Assembly: GCA_021797355.1 (NCBI GenBank)
Contig: JAJZZX010000004.1
Coordinates: 1 to 64,000 of the forward strand
Source of the DNA: Thermoplasmata archaeon
GTDB lineage: Archaea; Thermoplasmatota; Thermoplasmata; Thermoplasmatales; Thermoplasmataceae
DNA length: 64,000 nt
Reading direction: 5' to 3'
The position numbers were made by a program, and so were the translations under genes. A model generated the notes under the pieces. The model searched no databases and was not told where the DNA came from. It saw only the letters and a list, made by a program, of their open reading frames with translations. Of the stretch, positions 25,016 through 34,295 are shown one piece after another. Position 1 is the stretch's first letter. Each line of letters begins with the position of its first letter.

Positions 25016-25928
25016 CCTGAAGAAGAGGCTGTCCACAAAATCGTCCCGGGAAGAGGGAGAATTCAGGGTTCCCTACTACAGAAGGCTCTCTGTCAGGATA
25101 TTTGGAAAGTACGTATCAAGATATTTCAAGACGGAGAAGATAGAAAGGGACCTGAGGAGGGCCAAGCTTGGCATGAGTGGAGTGGAATTCTATTCCCAGA
25201 GCATGTTCTCCGCCGTCATTCTGGCTGCTGCCATTGCAGCAATTCTCCTTGTTATTGTAAGGATAATGCCCGGTCTGGCTCTTCTGGGAGGGGCTCTTGG
25301 CTTCCTTGCCATTGTTGCGTTCATAGCCATAACGCTTGAAATGCCGTCCAATATTGTAAGGGCGAGACAGAGGAGGATCGACTCCATCATAACCACTGCC
25401 ATAGGATACTTTGCCACCATGGCATCTGCCGACATTCCGGTGGACATAATTTTCAGGGACCTTGGAGGAAGCAGGCAGTATGGTGAAATCAGCCGGGAGG
25501 CCAGGAGCATATGGCTTCGATCTTCAGTGTTCGGCCAGGATATAATAAGTTCAATAAGGGAGGCCGCCAGATACTCACCCAGCCAGAATTTCGCAGATTT
25601 TCTCCAGGGCATCATAACAAGCGTCAATTCAGGCGGGGACCTCAAGTCATATTTCACGTCAAAGGCAGACCAGTTCCAGGAGGAGACACGATCACGCATT
25701 AGGCAAAATTCAGAATCTCTTGGAATTCTTTCCGAGGCTTTTGTCACCGTTGGAGTGGCGTTTCCACTTATTTTCCTGATCATTGTCGGGGTTGTTGCAT
25801 TCCTATCCCCTGTGCCGCCAGCAGGCTACATAACTGTGCTAATATTCACTGTGGCGGTAATGATACCGGCAATCCTGGGAGTTTTTGCATATTTCTTCAG
25901 CACTACCGTGGGTGAGATAGAGATATGA
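25008..25928 (+). CDS. TadC/FlaJ-like membrane platform protein, first half
   Basis: This 306-residue protein has paired helices at about 60-105 and 240-300 with a charged cytoplasmic domain between (about 115-230: PVDIIFRDLGGSRQYGEISREA and GGDLKSYFTSKADQFQEE). This is one T2SF/TadC unit, the inner-membrane platform of type II and IV systems that meets the ATPase. In archaeal FlaJ, two such units lie in one long protein. Here the second unit is a separate gene overlapping by 4 nt. The gene starts inside the ATPase gene. The two halves probably form the platform together. Confidence 0.87.
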   Translation: MIDLKKRLSTKSSREEGEFRVPYYRRLSVRIFGKYVSRYFKTEKIERDLRRAKLGMSGVEFYSQSMFSAVILAAAIAAILLVIVRIMPGLALLGGALGFLAIVAFIAITLEMPSNIVRARQRRIDSIITTAIGYFATMASADIPVDIIFRDLGGSRQYGEISREARSIWLRSSVFGQDIISSIREAARYSPSQNFADFLQGIITSVNSGGDLKSYFTSKADQFQEETRSRIRQNSESLGILSEAFVTVGVAFPLIFLIIVGVVAFLSPVPPAGYITVLIFTVAVMIPAILGVFAYFFSTTVGEIEI

Positions 25929-26749
25929 GGCGAAATGATCTTATCTCTGCGGTTTCCATTGCGGCAGCCTTGCTGGTTGCCATACTGTTCACGGCAATAT
26001 CTGCCAGGTTTGAGAGGACCTCTGATGTTCTGTACTTTACTCTTCCCTTGGCTGCGTCAATAGTGCTGATTCCAGCCGGTACAATCAGGCACTTCAGGCT
26101 GGGGCAGATACGCAATGCCAGGAAGAACCTGCCGGAATTCCTCAGGGACCTGTCGGAATACACGCTCTATGGGGTGCCGCTTGCAGAGGCTGTCCGGATG
26201 GTTTCTGCCAATGATTATGGTTCATTAACCCCAGAGGTGAGGAGGCTGGCCAGAAGCATAAAAGCAGGAATTCCAGTTGAGGAGGCATTGGAAAGCTTCG
26301 GCGACGGTATAGGGGTAAGGGACATACAGAGAATAGGTGTGATACTGAGAAAAGCCGGAGAATCCGGTAGCAATACTTCAGATGTTATCTCAATGATTTC
26401 CCATTTCAGTTCGCAGCTTGAGCTGCTCAATGAGGAGCGCGATGCGGTCATGAAGAATTACAGCCTTATACTGATCATATCATATGCGGTGTTCTTCATC
26501 GTCATAATGATAATCGACGTGAGGTTCTTTGAGGCAATAAGGCTCAGCAGCACGGGATCCCTTGCATTCCACTCATCCGGCGCTTCGGTGCTGGAGAGGA
26601 TATTTGATGTTGGCATATATATTGAAGCTGTGGGCATAGGAATAACCATAGGCATAGTAAAGGACCGCAACCCGCTCTCAGGAACTCTGGAAATGGGCTT
26701 CATGATTCTGGTATCGTCCATAATAATAGCACTTGTGGGGGCGATCTGA
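25925..26749 (+). CDS. TadC/FlaJ-like membrane platform protein, second half
   Basis: This 274-residue protein has hydrophobic helices at about 10-30, 37-55, 185-205 and 245-274. A cytoplasmic domain is marked by FLRDLSEYTLYGVPLAEAVRMV, IKAGIPVEEALESFGDG, and VILRKAGESGSNTSDVISMISHF. This is a T2SF unit, shorter than its neighbour. It overlaps that neighbour by an ATGA, so the two are co-translated. It ends directly before the second ATPase. See the preceding gene for the likely joint role. Confidence 0.86.
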   Translation: MRRNDLISAVSIAAALLVAILFTAISARFERTSDVLYFTLPLAASIVLIPAGTIRHFRLGQIRNARKNLPEFLRDLSEYTLYGVPLAEAVRMVSANDYGSLTPEVRRLARSIKAGIPVEEALESFGDGIGVRDIQRIGVILRKAGESGSNTSDVISMISHFSSQLELLNEERDAVMKNYSLILIISYAVFFIVIMIIDVRFFEAIRLSSTGSLAFHSSGASVLERIFDVGIYIEAVGIGITIGIVKDRNPLSGTLEMGFMILVSSIIIALVGAI

Positions 26750-28165
26750 CTGGATGGCAGGATAATTGAGAACTACACTCTTGAGGATGGCATCATCACT
26801 GTAACAATATATGGGGACAGCGAAGGGAGAGTTTCCTATTCAGTGGAGGAGAGGAAGCCTTCCGCATCGGAGATGGCAGCGGTGTCCAGGATTACGGAGG
26901 ATTACCTGAACAATGCTGATCCGTCAGTTTCCCTTGAGGAATTCCTTTCAAAGATGGGGCGGAACAGCGATACAGCCCTGAAGTATTTCATGTCCAGGTA
27001 TTCAATTGGTCTTGGCCCAATGGAGCCCCTTATGCGGGATTCAAGGATTGAGGATATCTCCTGCGACGCGCCGAACGTGCCTGTATATGTATTCCTGAAG
27101 GAATACGGATACATACCAACCACAATTTCATTCCAATCCGAGGATGAATTGAACTCCTATGTCAGAAAGCTGGCACAAGCTGGAGGAAAACAGATATCAG
27201 CATCGTCACCAGTTGTTGAATCCACGCTTCCTGATGGATCCAGGATACAGGCGACTATTGGCAAATACCTTACCAGCAACGGGCCCAGTTTCGCAATAAG
27301 AAGATTCAGGGAACAACCCATGAGTCCCCTTGATCTCATGGCCCTGGGAACAGCAGATGCGGAAATCATGGCCTACCTCTGGACCATCCTGGAGTACGGA
27401 GCCAACATCATGATTGTTGGAGGAACTGCCAGCGGCAAAACCACCTTCCTCAATGCAATACTCTCCTTTGCCCCATCTGATAGGAAGATAGTATCGATAG
27501 AGGATACCAGGGAGCTGAATCTTCCGCACAGCAACTGGATAGCCACTGTCACAAGATCATCGCCTGGATCAGATGGCGGCACAGATGAGCCGACAAGCAT
27601 AAGCATGTTCGATCTGCTGGAATCCGCCCTCCGGCACAGGCCCAATTACATAGTTCTTGGTGAGGTTCGCGGTGCTGAAACATTCACAGTATTTCAGGCA
27701 ATGTCCGCTGGAAGATTTGGCCTGGGGACGTTCCACGCCGATGATGTTGCCACCTTCATACACAGGCTGGAATCAAGGCCAATAAACATTCCAAGGAGCC
27801 TGCTTGTGTCACTGGATACTGTTGTAATACTCAAGACCGGAAGCGAGTTGGGCAGGCTGCTGAGATTTGTCGGGGAGATCTCTGAGATCGTTGGCCTTGA
27901 TCAGAGCAGCAACGACATCGTTACCAATACTCTATTCAGGAGGTCAGGAAAATCCTACATTTCTTCTGAGTACAGCTACGTTTTGAGGCGGATAGGCGCC
28001 AGGGAAGGCATAGAGGAAGAGGCCCTTAAGACAGAGATGAGGAGGAGGGCAGCTATTCTCAGCAAGATGGCGGAAACAGGAATTGTCCAGTTCAAGGATG
28101 CCTTCAGCTTCTTCTCCCTTTACTCAAGAGACAGGGATCTGGCCCTCAAGATAGCCGGGCTCTAG
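26750..28165 (+). CDS. Type IV pilus/secretion ATPase, second copy, apparent CTG start
   Basis: About 471 residues. The second VirB11/TadA-type ATPase of the operon has Walker A GGTASGKTT, EDTRELNLPHSNW, Walker B PNYIVLGEVRGAE and GTFHADDVATFIHRLE. The nearest standard start, GTG 26843, would drop a region clearly related to the first ATPase: the sequence from 26750 reads IIENYTLEDGIITVTI, against IIIEKYQIQPGVTEVEIVKI in the first copy. An in-frame TGA precedes 26750, so the CTG there, with GGGGG 8 nt upstream, is the best start. Two distinct ATPases in one operon suggest opposing or combined roles such as extension and retraction. This is inference. Confidence 0.88.
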   Translation: MDGRIIENYTLEDGIITVTIYGDSEGRVSYSVEERKPSASEMAAVSRITEDYLNNADPSVSLEEFLSKMGRNSDTALKYFMSRYSIGLGPMEPLMRDSRIEDISCDAPNVPVYVFLKEYGYIPTTISFQSEDELNSYVRKLAQAGGKQISASSPVVESTLPDGSRIQATIGKYLTSNGPSFAIRRFREQPMSPLDLMALGTADAEIMAYLWTILEYGANIMIVGGTASGKTTFLNAILSFAPSDRKIVSIEDTRELNLPHSNWIATVTRSSPGSDGGTDEPTSISMFDLLESALRHRPNYIVLGEVRGAETFTVFQAMSAGRFGLGTFHADDVATFIHRLESRPINIPRSLLVSLDTVVILKTGSELGRLLRFVGEISEIVGLDQSSNDIVTNTLFRRSGKSYISSEYSYVLRRIGAREGIEEEALKTEMRRRAAILSKMAETGIVQFKDAFSFFSLYSRDRDLALKIAGL

Positions 28166-29451
28166 CTACCATTCTGTGGTGGCTTGAGCAGACGCCTTGC
28201 AACCATAGGGACGTAAACGGTCTGAAGTATTATCGAGAATAGAACAACGAAGGAGACAACCACGGCCATTATCTCACCATAATGCAGTAGCATGGCATTG
28301 CCTGTCTCGAGGCCTATTGTATATGGAACAGTTGACATGACCACGGAGACAACCCCCCTTGGGCCTACCATGGAGAAGAATGCCATGGTATTCCTGTCAA
28401 CAGCCGATCTGCTTCTCCTGCGTGGAAAGAAGAATAGTGACCCGAAAACCGCCATTGGCCTGGCCACAAATATGACAAGGAGCGTCATTAGGACTCCAAT
28501 AAGGGCATACTGCTCTATCTGTAGCCTGGTGAGCATGCTCCCCAGGCTAAGGAATATGACTGCCTGTGCAAGGAATGACAGATTCTCCTGAAAACTTTCC
28601 TCACGGTTCCAGAATATGCTTTTGTCAGAAAAATTGCCAACTATTGCTCCCGTGGCAATAATTGCAGGAAATGGCGTTATTCCTGCTGCCTCCATTATTG
28701 TGAACTCCAGTATCACTATTCCAAGAAGAAGCCCGACGATCAGGTTCTCGAAATTCATGAACCTGTTGAGGATTATGACGCTGAAGCCAACAATAATGCC
28801 GATGAGCGAGGGAATCGATATCTGGATTATGAAATAGACAACAGACCCGAAGGCAAGGCCAAGCCGTGCGGCTATTCCCGAGAATGTGGAGATGTAGCTT
28901 GAATTGGGCGCAATTATGAGTATTGCCACCGATACCAGGATTATTCCTATGGGATCGTTGAAAAGGCTCTCTCCAACAAGCGTACCAGATATATCCTCCT
29001 TGAGGTTTATCCTCTTGAACAGTGGTATGAGAGTGGCAGGGTCTGTGGGCGATATTATGGCGCCAAACAGGAAGCCTATGGAGAAAGGCGCTCTGAAGAT
29101 GAGCGAGAATATGCCTCCCGCCACAAGAGCGGTTATTATGACCCCGAGGGTATCAAGTGAGACTATCTTGAAGAAATGCCTCCTTATGACCCTGAAATTC
29201 ATGTGATGGCTTTCATAATATAGTATGATCATTATTCCAAGGAGCCCAATGCCGATTGCACCGAACTGGGTAAGGAAATTTGATGCGAACGTATGGTTAA
29301 TTATCTCAAGAACTGGGCCGAAGATGATTCCCAGAATGATCAGTATGGGGATATCTGCCACAGCAGCTTTCCGTGAGATGGGTATGGCAAAGGCTGCAAG
29401 TATGAGAATAAGACTTATCTGGTAATACTCAGCCTCGAATGCCGTGACCAT
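28162..29451 (-). CDS. Na+/H+ antiporter of the CPA1 family
   Basis: This 429-residue protein has about twelve hydrophobic segments. Family motifs are GAIISPTDPATLIPLF (about 138-153, with the ion-binding Asp), LKEDISGTLVGESLFNDPIGIILVS with the ND pair of CPA1 members, and IIATGAIVGNFSD. The C-terminal region SMVGPRGVVSVVMSTVPY is also typical. It exchanges Na+ or K+ for H+ across the cytoplasmic membrane, a plausible need in an acidophile. Ion choice is inferred. No C-terminal regulatory domain is present. It overlaps the end of the ATPase gene on the other strand by 4 nt. Confidence 0.9.
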   Translation of the reverse strand: MVTAFEAEYYQISLILILAAFAIPISRKAAVADIPILIILGIIFGPVLEIINHTFASNFLTQFGAIGIGLLGIMIILYYESHHMNFRVIRRHFFKIVSLDTLGVIITALVAGGIFSLIFRAPFSIGFLFGAIISPTDPATLIPLFKRINLKEDISGTLVGESLFNDPIGIILVSVAILIIAPNSSYISTFSGIAARLGLAFGSVVYFIIQISIPSLIGIIVGFSVIILNRFMNFENLIVGLLLGIVILEFTIMEAAGITPFPAIIATGAIVGNFSDKSIFWNREESFQENLSFLAQAVIFLSLGSMLTRLQIEQYALIGVLMTLLVIFVARPMAVFGSLFFFPRRRSRSAVDRNTMAFFSMVGPRGVVSVVMSTVPYTIGLETGNAMLLHYGEIMAVVVSFVVLFSIILQTVYVPMVARRLLKPPQNGS

Positions 29452-29460
29452 CTCTACCTC

Positions 29461-30192
29461 TCAGCCCAGGAGCGAAAGCGGCAGCCTCCTCTTGTGTTCG
29501 CTGGAGTTGTAGAGTTCCATAACCCTTTTTTCCGCCTGTGACTGCGGGGCCATCTTCTGGTCAAATATCCTCTCAATGGCAGCGTCCATCTGATCATATG
29601 TCATTCCCAGCTCCTCCTCATCTGTCTGGCCTGCCCATAAGCCGGCAGTTGGCTTCTTTTCTATGACTGATTTCGGGACTCCAAGATAGGCAGCCAGCTC
29701 CCTGACCTGGCGCTTAAGAAGATGCATAATTGGCTCCATGTCGCAGGCGCCGTCTCCGAACTTTGTATAATATCCCACCATAAATTCAGTCCTGTTTGTG
29801 GTTCCCACTACCTTCCCACTGTTTGCGTTGGCGAAATAATACAGGACAGTCATCCGAACCCTGGATTTCATGTTGCCGGTGGAAACCCTGTCTGAAGGGT
29901 GTAACATTTCAATTAATGCATTGGTTGCAAGTCCTATTTCAATGGTGTTTATCGCAATACCAGAAGATCTTGAGAGTTCATTGATGTCATTCCTGTTGGC
30001 GTCGTTTGAATCCTTTTCCGGTAGGTAAAACGCCATGATCTTATCTGCCGGGACTGCCCTTGAGAGGAGATGAAGGACGACTGCGCTGTCAATACCCCCG
30101 CTTACCCCTATTACGGCCGGAGCCTTTCCGAGATTGGCCCGCAGGAATTTGGTTATCCTGGTTACTTCTTCATGAGGCTGCAGACTGCTCAT
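29461..30192 (-). CDS. nadE: NH3-dependent NAD+ synthetase
   Basis: This 243-residue enzyme adenylates and amidates deamido-NAD to give NAD. It shows the PP-loop VIGVSGGIDSAVVLHLLSRA (from about residue 26), NRTEFMVGYYTKFGDGACDMEPI, and EKKPTAGLWAGQTDEEELGM. All of these are diagnostic. It has no glutaminase domain, so it uses ammonia, as usual in archaea. TATA-like ATTTATTTATAC lies about 25 nt before the ATG, so a leaderless mRNA is likely. It runs in the same direction as folD and gdh upstream but has its own promoter. Confidence 0.95.
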   Translation of the reverse strand: MSSLQPHEEVTRITKFLRANLGKAPAVIGVSGGIDSAVVLHLLSRAVPADKIMAFYLPEKDSNDANRNDINELSRSSGIAINTIEIGLATNALIEMLHPSDRVSTGNMKSRVRMTVLYYFANANSGKVVGTTNRTEFMVGYYTKFGDGACDMEPIMHLLKRQVRELAAYLGVPKSVIEKKPTAGLWAGQTDEEELGMTYDQMDAAIERIFDQKMAPQSQAEKRVMELYNSSEHKRRLPLSLLG

Positions 30193-30257
30193 TGGTGACT
30201 TTATCAGCGGTGTATAAATAAATATTTACAATGTAATTAGGAACCGAAGTGTTCGCT

Positions 30258-31118
30258 TCATTTCTGCATGCCGCCCATCTGGATTCCCCTGATGAGGTTT
30301 CTGAAGACCATTGTGGATGTCACGACACCAACTCCACCTGGAACTGGAGTGATAATCCTAACCAGCGAAGACAGCGAAGGGAAATCGGCATCTCCCACCA
30401 GCTTCCCATTTACGGAATTTATTCCAACATCAATCACCGCGCTGTCTTCAGTGACAAAATCGGTTGTGAGAAAGCCTGCATGGCCTGTAGCAACTACCAC
30501 TGCGGCTGCCTTCCTGGAAATCTCCCTTATTGATGCAGACCTGCTGTGCATTATTACCGGAGTGTAGTTCTCAGCGAGAAGGAGCATTGCAAGGGGCTTG
30601 CCAACTGTAATTGTCCTGTTTATTACTGCCACCATGCTTCCTGGAGCGATTTCAGACCTTCTTATGAATTCCATAACAGAAAGCGGTGTTGCAGCAGTAA
30701 GGCAGGGCTTGCCTGACATGAGGCGCCCAAGGCTTTCAAATGATGCGCCGTCCAAGTCCTTCCAGTATGGAATAAGGTTCACCAGATCTTCATAGATAAT
30801 GTGGCTGGGCACCTCGTTCTCCACAATTATGCCATGTATGTTAGGGTCAGATGCCATCTCCCTCACGATTGCAGTGGCCTCTTTCATGGTTGTTGTGGAG
30901 GGAAGCTCTGACGGGGTTGCCGACACGCCAAGCTCCCTGGCCCGCCTTAACTTTGACCTGAAGTATGACCTTGATGCCTCCCCATCGCCTATCCTTACCA
31001 TCGCCAGGCGCGGCTCCACGCCTTGTTCTTTCAGAGTCTTAATTTCCGATATTATGCTTCGCCCGATCTCCTCGGAGATTTGCCTTCCTTCAAGAACCTT
31101 TGCCGGCATGCTCGTCAC
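30258..31118 (-). CDS. folD: FolD, methylenetetrahydrofolate dehydrogenase/cyclohydrolase
   Basis: This 286-residue bifunctional enzyme interconverts methylene-, methenyl- and formyl-tetrahydrofolate. The start VLEGRQISEEIG and the SYFRSKLRRARELG segment (Tyr and catalytic Lys of the cyclohydrolase site) match. So do KDLDGASFESLGRL, AVINRTITVGKPLAMLLL at the NADP site, and ITPVPGGVGVVTSTM near the end. Its first codon, GTG at 31118, overlaps the stop of glucose dehydrogenase, and the ATG at 31109 is an alternative. The pair is a two-gene operon, so one-carbon metabolism and sugar oxidation are transcribed together, both using NADP(H). Confidence 0.95.
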   Translation of the reverse strand: MTSMPAKVLEGRQISEEIGRSIISEIKTLKEQGVEPRLAMVRIGDGEASRSYFRSKLRRARELGVSATPSELPSTTTMKEATAIVREMASDPNIHGIIVENEVPSHIIYEDLVNLIPYWKDLDGASFESLGRLMSGKPCLTAATPLSVMEFIRRSEIAPGSMVAVINRTITVGKPLAMLLLAENYTPVIMHSRSASIREISRKAAAVVVATGHAGFLTTDFVTEDSAVIDVGINSVNGKLVGDADFPSLSSLVRIITPVPGGVGVVTSTMVFRNLIRGIQMGGMQK

Positions 31119-32200
31119 TCCCAGGAAATTACCGTCTTGATCTCTCCGGTAGGCTTTGCAGTGAAAATCCCAGTGCTGCCAGGGCTTGCATAGCCGGTGA
31201 TCAACCTTTCAGCAGCCCCGCCATAAATTGCATTCCACTTTATGAGGTCCTGAAGTCCCCTTTCGTAATGTATTCTTGATCCGTCAACCGAACCTGCCAC
31301 TGTGATATTTCTCTCCACAATTAGATCGATGTCATCCCCATTCATTAAAGCACCAGGCGCCTTTCCATTTGTCCCGAAAAGCAAAAGGATGCCATTGTTG
31401 TTTATCTTCCTGAGGAACCTTATAACTGTTGCCGGATCGCCGCTTGTATCTATGACAAGGTCAAATCCTTGCTTTTCTGACCCAGTATCATGAGTGTAAT
31501 CGTAGAACTCTGCGCCAATCCTGGAGAGAATGCCGACCTTGGTTTCGTCAATGGAGTGCCTGTTCGTTACAATGGTGCGGAAGCCGTAATCCCTGCATTT
31601 CATTGCGTAGAGAAATCCTTCGCTGCCCGTGCCAATCACAAGAGCTGCCTTGCCTTCAAATGAGCCCTGATTGTCAGTGAATATGGATCTCCTTGAAATT
31701 ATGTCCACGACCTCCATGGCTTTTTCCACGTTCTTTGCAGGCTCTGTTAGGACAGCGATCTTCGCTGCGGCCATTTCGGGCACCTTAATCAGGTACTCTG
31801 GGTAGTCGCCGAACTGGCTTCTCATAAAGCCATGCATTCCCGTGATGCCTGCTTCGTGCTTATTCCCGTCGGAACAGTTGTCTGATCTCCCAGCTAGGCA
31901 GTTCAGGCAAGTGCCAGGCCTCCTCACCATGGGAATGACCAGATCCCCTGCCTTTATCCCGTAATTGTTGGGTTCAGCGGATACGACTCTGCACAGGCTC
32001 TCGTGCCCCAGTACCAGCCTGTTGTAGCCATGTGGATTGTATGCGAAGGAGAGGGAACCTGCAACAATTCCCCTGTCGGTGCCGCATATCCCGGTGTATA
32101 TGGGCTTGAGCGTGACGGGAAAGTCCTCTTCCCTCACTTCTATCTTTGAAAAGATTACGCCGCCCTTAGGTGCGTCTGTTAAAATGGCGTCTACAAGCAT
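31115..32200 (-). CDS. gdh: Zinc-dependent glucose 1-dehydrogenase
   Basis: This 361-residue enzyme closely resembles glucose dehydrogenase of Thermoplasma acidophilum. It has TDAPKGGV near the start, GICGTDRGIVAG with the zinc Cys, GHES, the structural zinc loop PGTCLNCLAGRSDNC, and KHEAGITGMHGF. It also shows LTEPAKNVEKAMEV, a Rossmann motif IGTGSEGF, and LLLFGTNGKAPG. It oxidises glucose to gluconolactone with NAD(P), the first step of the archaeal Entner-Doudoroff route. Leaderless start is indicated by TTTTATATATTG about 25 nt upstream. It heads an operon with folD. Confidence 0.96.
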   Translation of the reverse strand: MLVDAILTDAPKGGVIFSKIEVREEDFPVTLKPIYTGICGTDRGIVAGSLSFAYNPHGYNRLVLGHESLCRVVSAEPNNYGIKAGDLVIPMVRRPGTCLNCLAGRSDNCSDGNKHEAGITGMHGFMRSQFGDYPEYLIKVPEMAAAKIAVLTEPAKNVEKAMEVVDIISRRSIFTDNQGSFEGKAALVIGTGSEGFLYAMKCRDYGFRTIVTNRHSIDETKVGILSRIGAEFYDYTHDTGSEKQGFDLVIDTSGDPATVIRFLRKINNNGILLLFGTNGKAPGALMNGDDIDLIVERNITVAGSVDGSRIHYERGLQDLIKWNAIYGGAAERLITGYASPGSTGIFTAKPTGEIKTVISWE

Positions 32201-32279
32201 AATCAGCTATAACTGGGCAATATATAAAATGAATAATTCTAGTGATTTCAGGCCGGAGGATGGTTTATGAGCATGCCCA

Positions 32280-32858
32280 TCAGAGCTGGTGGCCCATCCT
32301 GATCCTTTTTGTCGTGAGGTAGAATTCATCATAGGGAGTTGGCTCGCTCCTGATTGGTATCCTCTCCGAGACGGATATGCCGTTCTTTGTCAGGAAATCC
32401 ATCTTTGCAGGGTTGTTGGTCATCAGCTTGATTGAACTGATCCTGAAATACTTCAGGACTTCCACAGCAAAGCTGTAGTCCCTCTTGTCAACTGGAAGGC
32501 CAAGCATGAGGTTAGCTTCCACAGTGTCATATCCCTCATCCTGGAGGCTGTATGCCTTAATTTTGTTCAGGAGGCCAATGCCTCTGCCCTCCTGCCTTAG
32601 ATAGATGAGAAGCCCGTAGTCCACCTTGCCGAGATAGACCAGGGACCGTATGAGCTGATCCCTGCAGTCGCATCTCCTGGATCCAAGGACATCTCCAGTC
32701 AGGCACTCCGAATGAATCCTTACAGGGATGTCCTGGCGGCCCATTACTTCACCCTTGACCAGGACAGCGTGTTCCTTACTGTCGTCGGATTTGAATGTGT
32801 ATATGTCAAACATGCCTGCCATTGTAGGCAGCTTAGCCTTAGCATTGAGTTCAATCAT
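32280..32858 (-). CDS. ribA: GTP cyclohydrolase II
   Basis: This 192-residue enzyme opens GTP as the first step of riboflavin synthesis. The zinc site [15 protein letters not shown], the catalytic region [15 protein letters not shown], and [17 protein letters not shown] are diagnostic. I chose ATG 32858 because AGGAG lies 8 nt before it. The in-frame GTG at 32867 is less suited. Many archaea instead use the unrelated GTP cyclohydrolase III, so a bacterial-type RibA may have been acquired by transfer. The dihydroxybutanone-phosphate synthase domain that is fused in many bacteria is absent. Confidence 0.95.
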   Translation of the reverse strand: MIELNAKAKLPTMAGMFDIYTFKSDDSKEHAVLVKGEVMGRQDIPVRIHSECLTGDVLGSRRCDCRDQLIRSLVYLGKVDYGLLIYLRQEGRGIGLLNKIKAYSLQDEGYDTVEANLMLGLPVDKRDYSFAVEVLKYFRISSIKLMTNNPAKMDFLTKNGISVSERIPIRSEPTPYDEFYLTTKRIRMGHQL

Positions 32859-32970
32859 CGAATTCACTCCTAAGAACTTCGTGAGTTATAAAAATATTGA
32901 TAAAAAACTGGTGAATATTTTGGCGATTTCGCCCCATGAGATAATGCTACAAACAAGATCAGGAGGCAGA

Positions 32971-34167
32971 TCAGGACAGCCTTGTGCACCCAACGTATCT
33001 CTTTCCAATGGCGAAGAGATAGATGTCCCTTGAACCCTTAAGCCCTGAACCCAGATTATCCCTGTGCTTGTAATATGCAGATTCCTCTATTCTATACCTG
33101 GGAATTACCCTTGCGGCATCTGATCCCGCTATTGCATCTCTAAGGCCGTTTGCGTCTGTTAAAAATTCTGTCCTGTATATTTCTCCCGGGAATTCCTTCG
33201 GCGCATCACTTGATGTGATGATGTACCTGCGGCCGTCATCTGAAATTGCAGCACCGTCCATGCCCCCCATTACAACATGGACAAGCCTTGCCCTGGCTAC
33301 CGCCGGATCAACGACAAGAATGTAATCAAGAATTTCTGTGTCAGGCTGAACTGGAACTTCCCCCGGCTCTCCTTCCACCCTGATGTTCTGCGGTAGGACC
33401 ACGGCAGAGACTTCGCACTGCCTGAGGCTGCTCGAGTAGAGCGTCAGCCTGTTCAGCTGACCTCCAATTGAAGCATATTCCTTCTCGCCAGCGATTGATA
33501 TCTTCTCCCACCTCATCTGTGGAGGAAGATCGAATACTAGGTTCTCTGTCCTTCCACGCAGCATGTCGTAAATCTTCAATGGTGAAGGATGGAGCTCTTC
33601 CAGTGTTCTTTCAGGCGAACCTGGAGGTCGTGCCGGATCGCTGAAGATCACTGTTTCACTGTTGATTTTCATCTCCCCAATGTATTCAAGCGCGTCTCCA
33701 CGTACGAAGGATACGTTGTCACCATGATAAATGGTGCTGTTGATCTCTGACATAATGTGCCTGGCAGGATTAAGCTCAATTCCTATTGCACTGTTGTTTG
33801 ACTTGGAAAAGAACACAGTCTGTATTCCGCCGCCTGAACCTATGTCCACAACATCGTAACCCCTTATCCTTCCTGATCTATAGCGGCATATTTCTTCAGG
33901 CGTAGAATATCTTGCAAGGTAATGGTCCATCCATAACCTGTCCCAGAGTGTGAACTTGTTCCTCAGGCTGATTCTTGCGCTTGCAATTTCAAATAGAATG
34001 CCTGCGGAACCCGAGTCAAGTTTCAGCCTTTTCCTCACGGTAGCCAGGTCCATTCCGCCCCTTATGAGATCCATAACCTCTGAAATCTGCAGGTCTGTTT
34101 CGCGAATGGCATCCCTGTTTCCCCTTATGCGACTCAGGAACCTGTACAGGGTGTCTTCCTTTACCAC
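32971..34167 (-). CDS. SAM-dependent methyltransferase-like protein, THUMP-like C-terminus
   Basis: This 398-residue protein has a Rossmann SAM-binding core: VVDIGSGGGIQTVFFS (from about residue 106), then GIELNP, and FSDPARPPGSPERTLEEL with a DPAR box. The layout, with an N-terminal helical region of about 90 residues and a C-terminal beta-rich domain, resembles the SAM-methyltransferase-like proteins with a THUMP-like domain. Those are thought to act on RNA, but the substrate is unknown. The start is a GTG. A TATA-like ATATAGATATAG at about 34190-34201 lies 27 nt upstream, so it is likely leaderless. It may be an archaeal branch of that family. Confidence 0.78.
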   Translation of the reverse strand: MVKEDTLYRFLSRIRGNRDAIRETDLQISEVMDLIRGGMDLATVRKRLKLDSGSAGILFEIASARISLRNKFTLWDRLWMDHYLARYSTPEEICRYRSGRIRGYDVVDIGSGGGIQTVFFSKSNNSAIGIELNPARHIMSEINSTIYHGDNVSFVRGDALEYIGEMKINSETVIFSDPARPPGSPERTLEELHPSPLKIYDMLRGRTENLVFDLPPQMRWEKISIAGEKEYASIGGQLNRLTLYSSSLRQCEVSAVVLPQNIRVEGEPGEVPVQPDTEILDYILVVDPAVARARLVHVVMGGMDGAAISDDGRRYIITSSDAPKEFPGEIYRTEFLTDANGLRDAIAGSDAARVIPRYRIEESAYYKHRDNLGSGLKGSRDIYLFAIGKRYVGCTRLS

Positions 34168-34295
34168 TCCAGGAAATGGCGGGGGCCTATATCTATATTG
34201 ACAGGATGTTCCCGGAACAGTTTGCTGTCCCCTCGGGAAGCATGTAGACTTCAGCTTAAAAAAGAATTAATACAATTTAAGGCTAACTGCAACAC

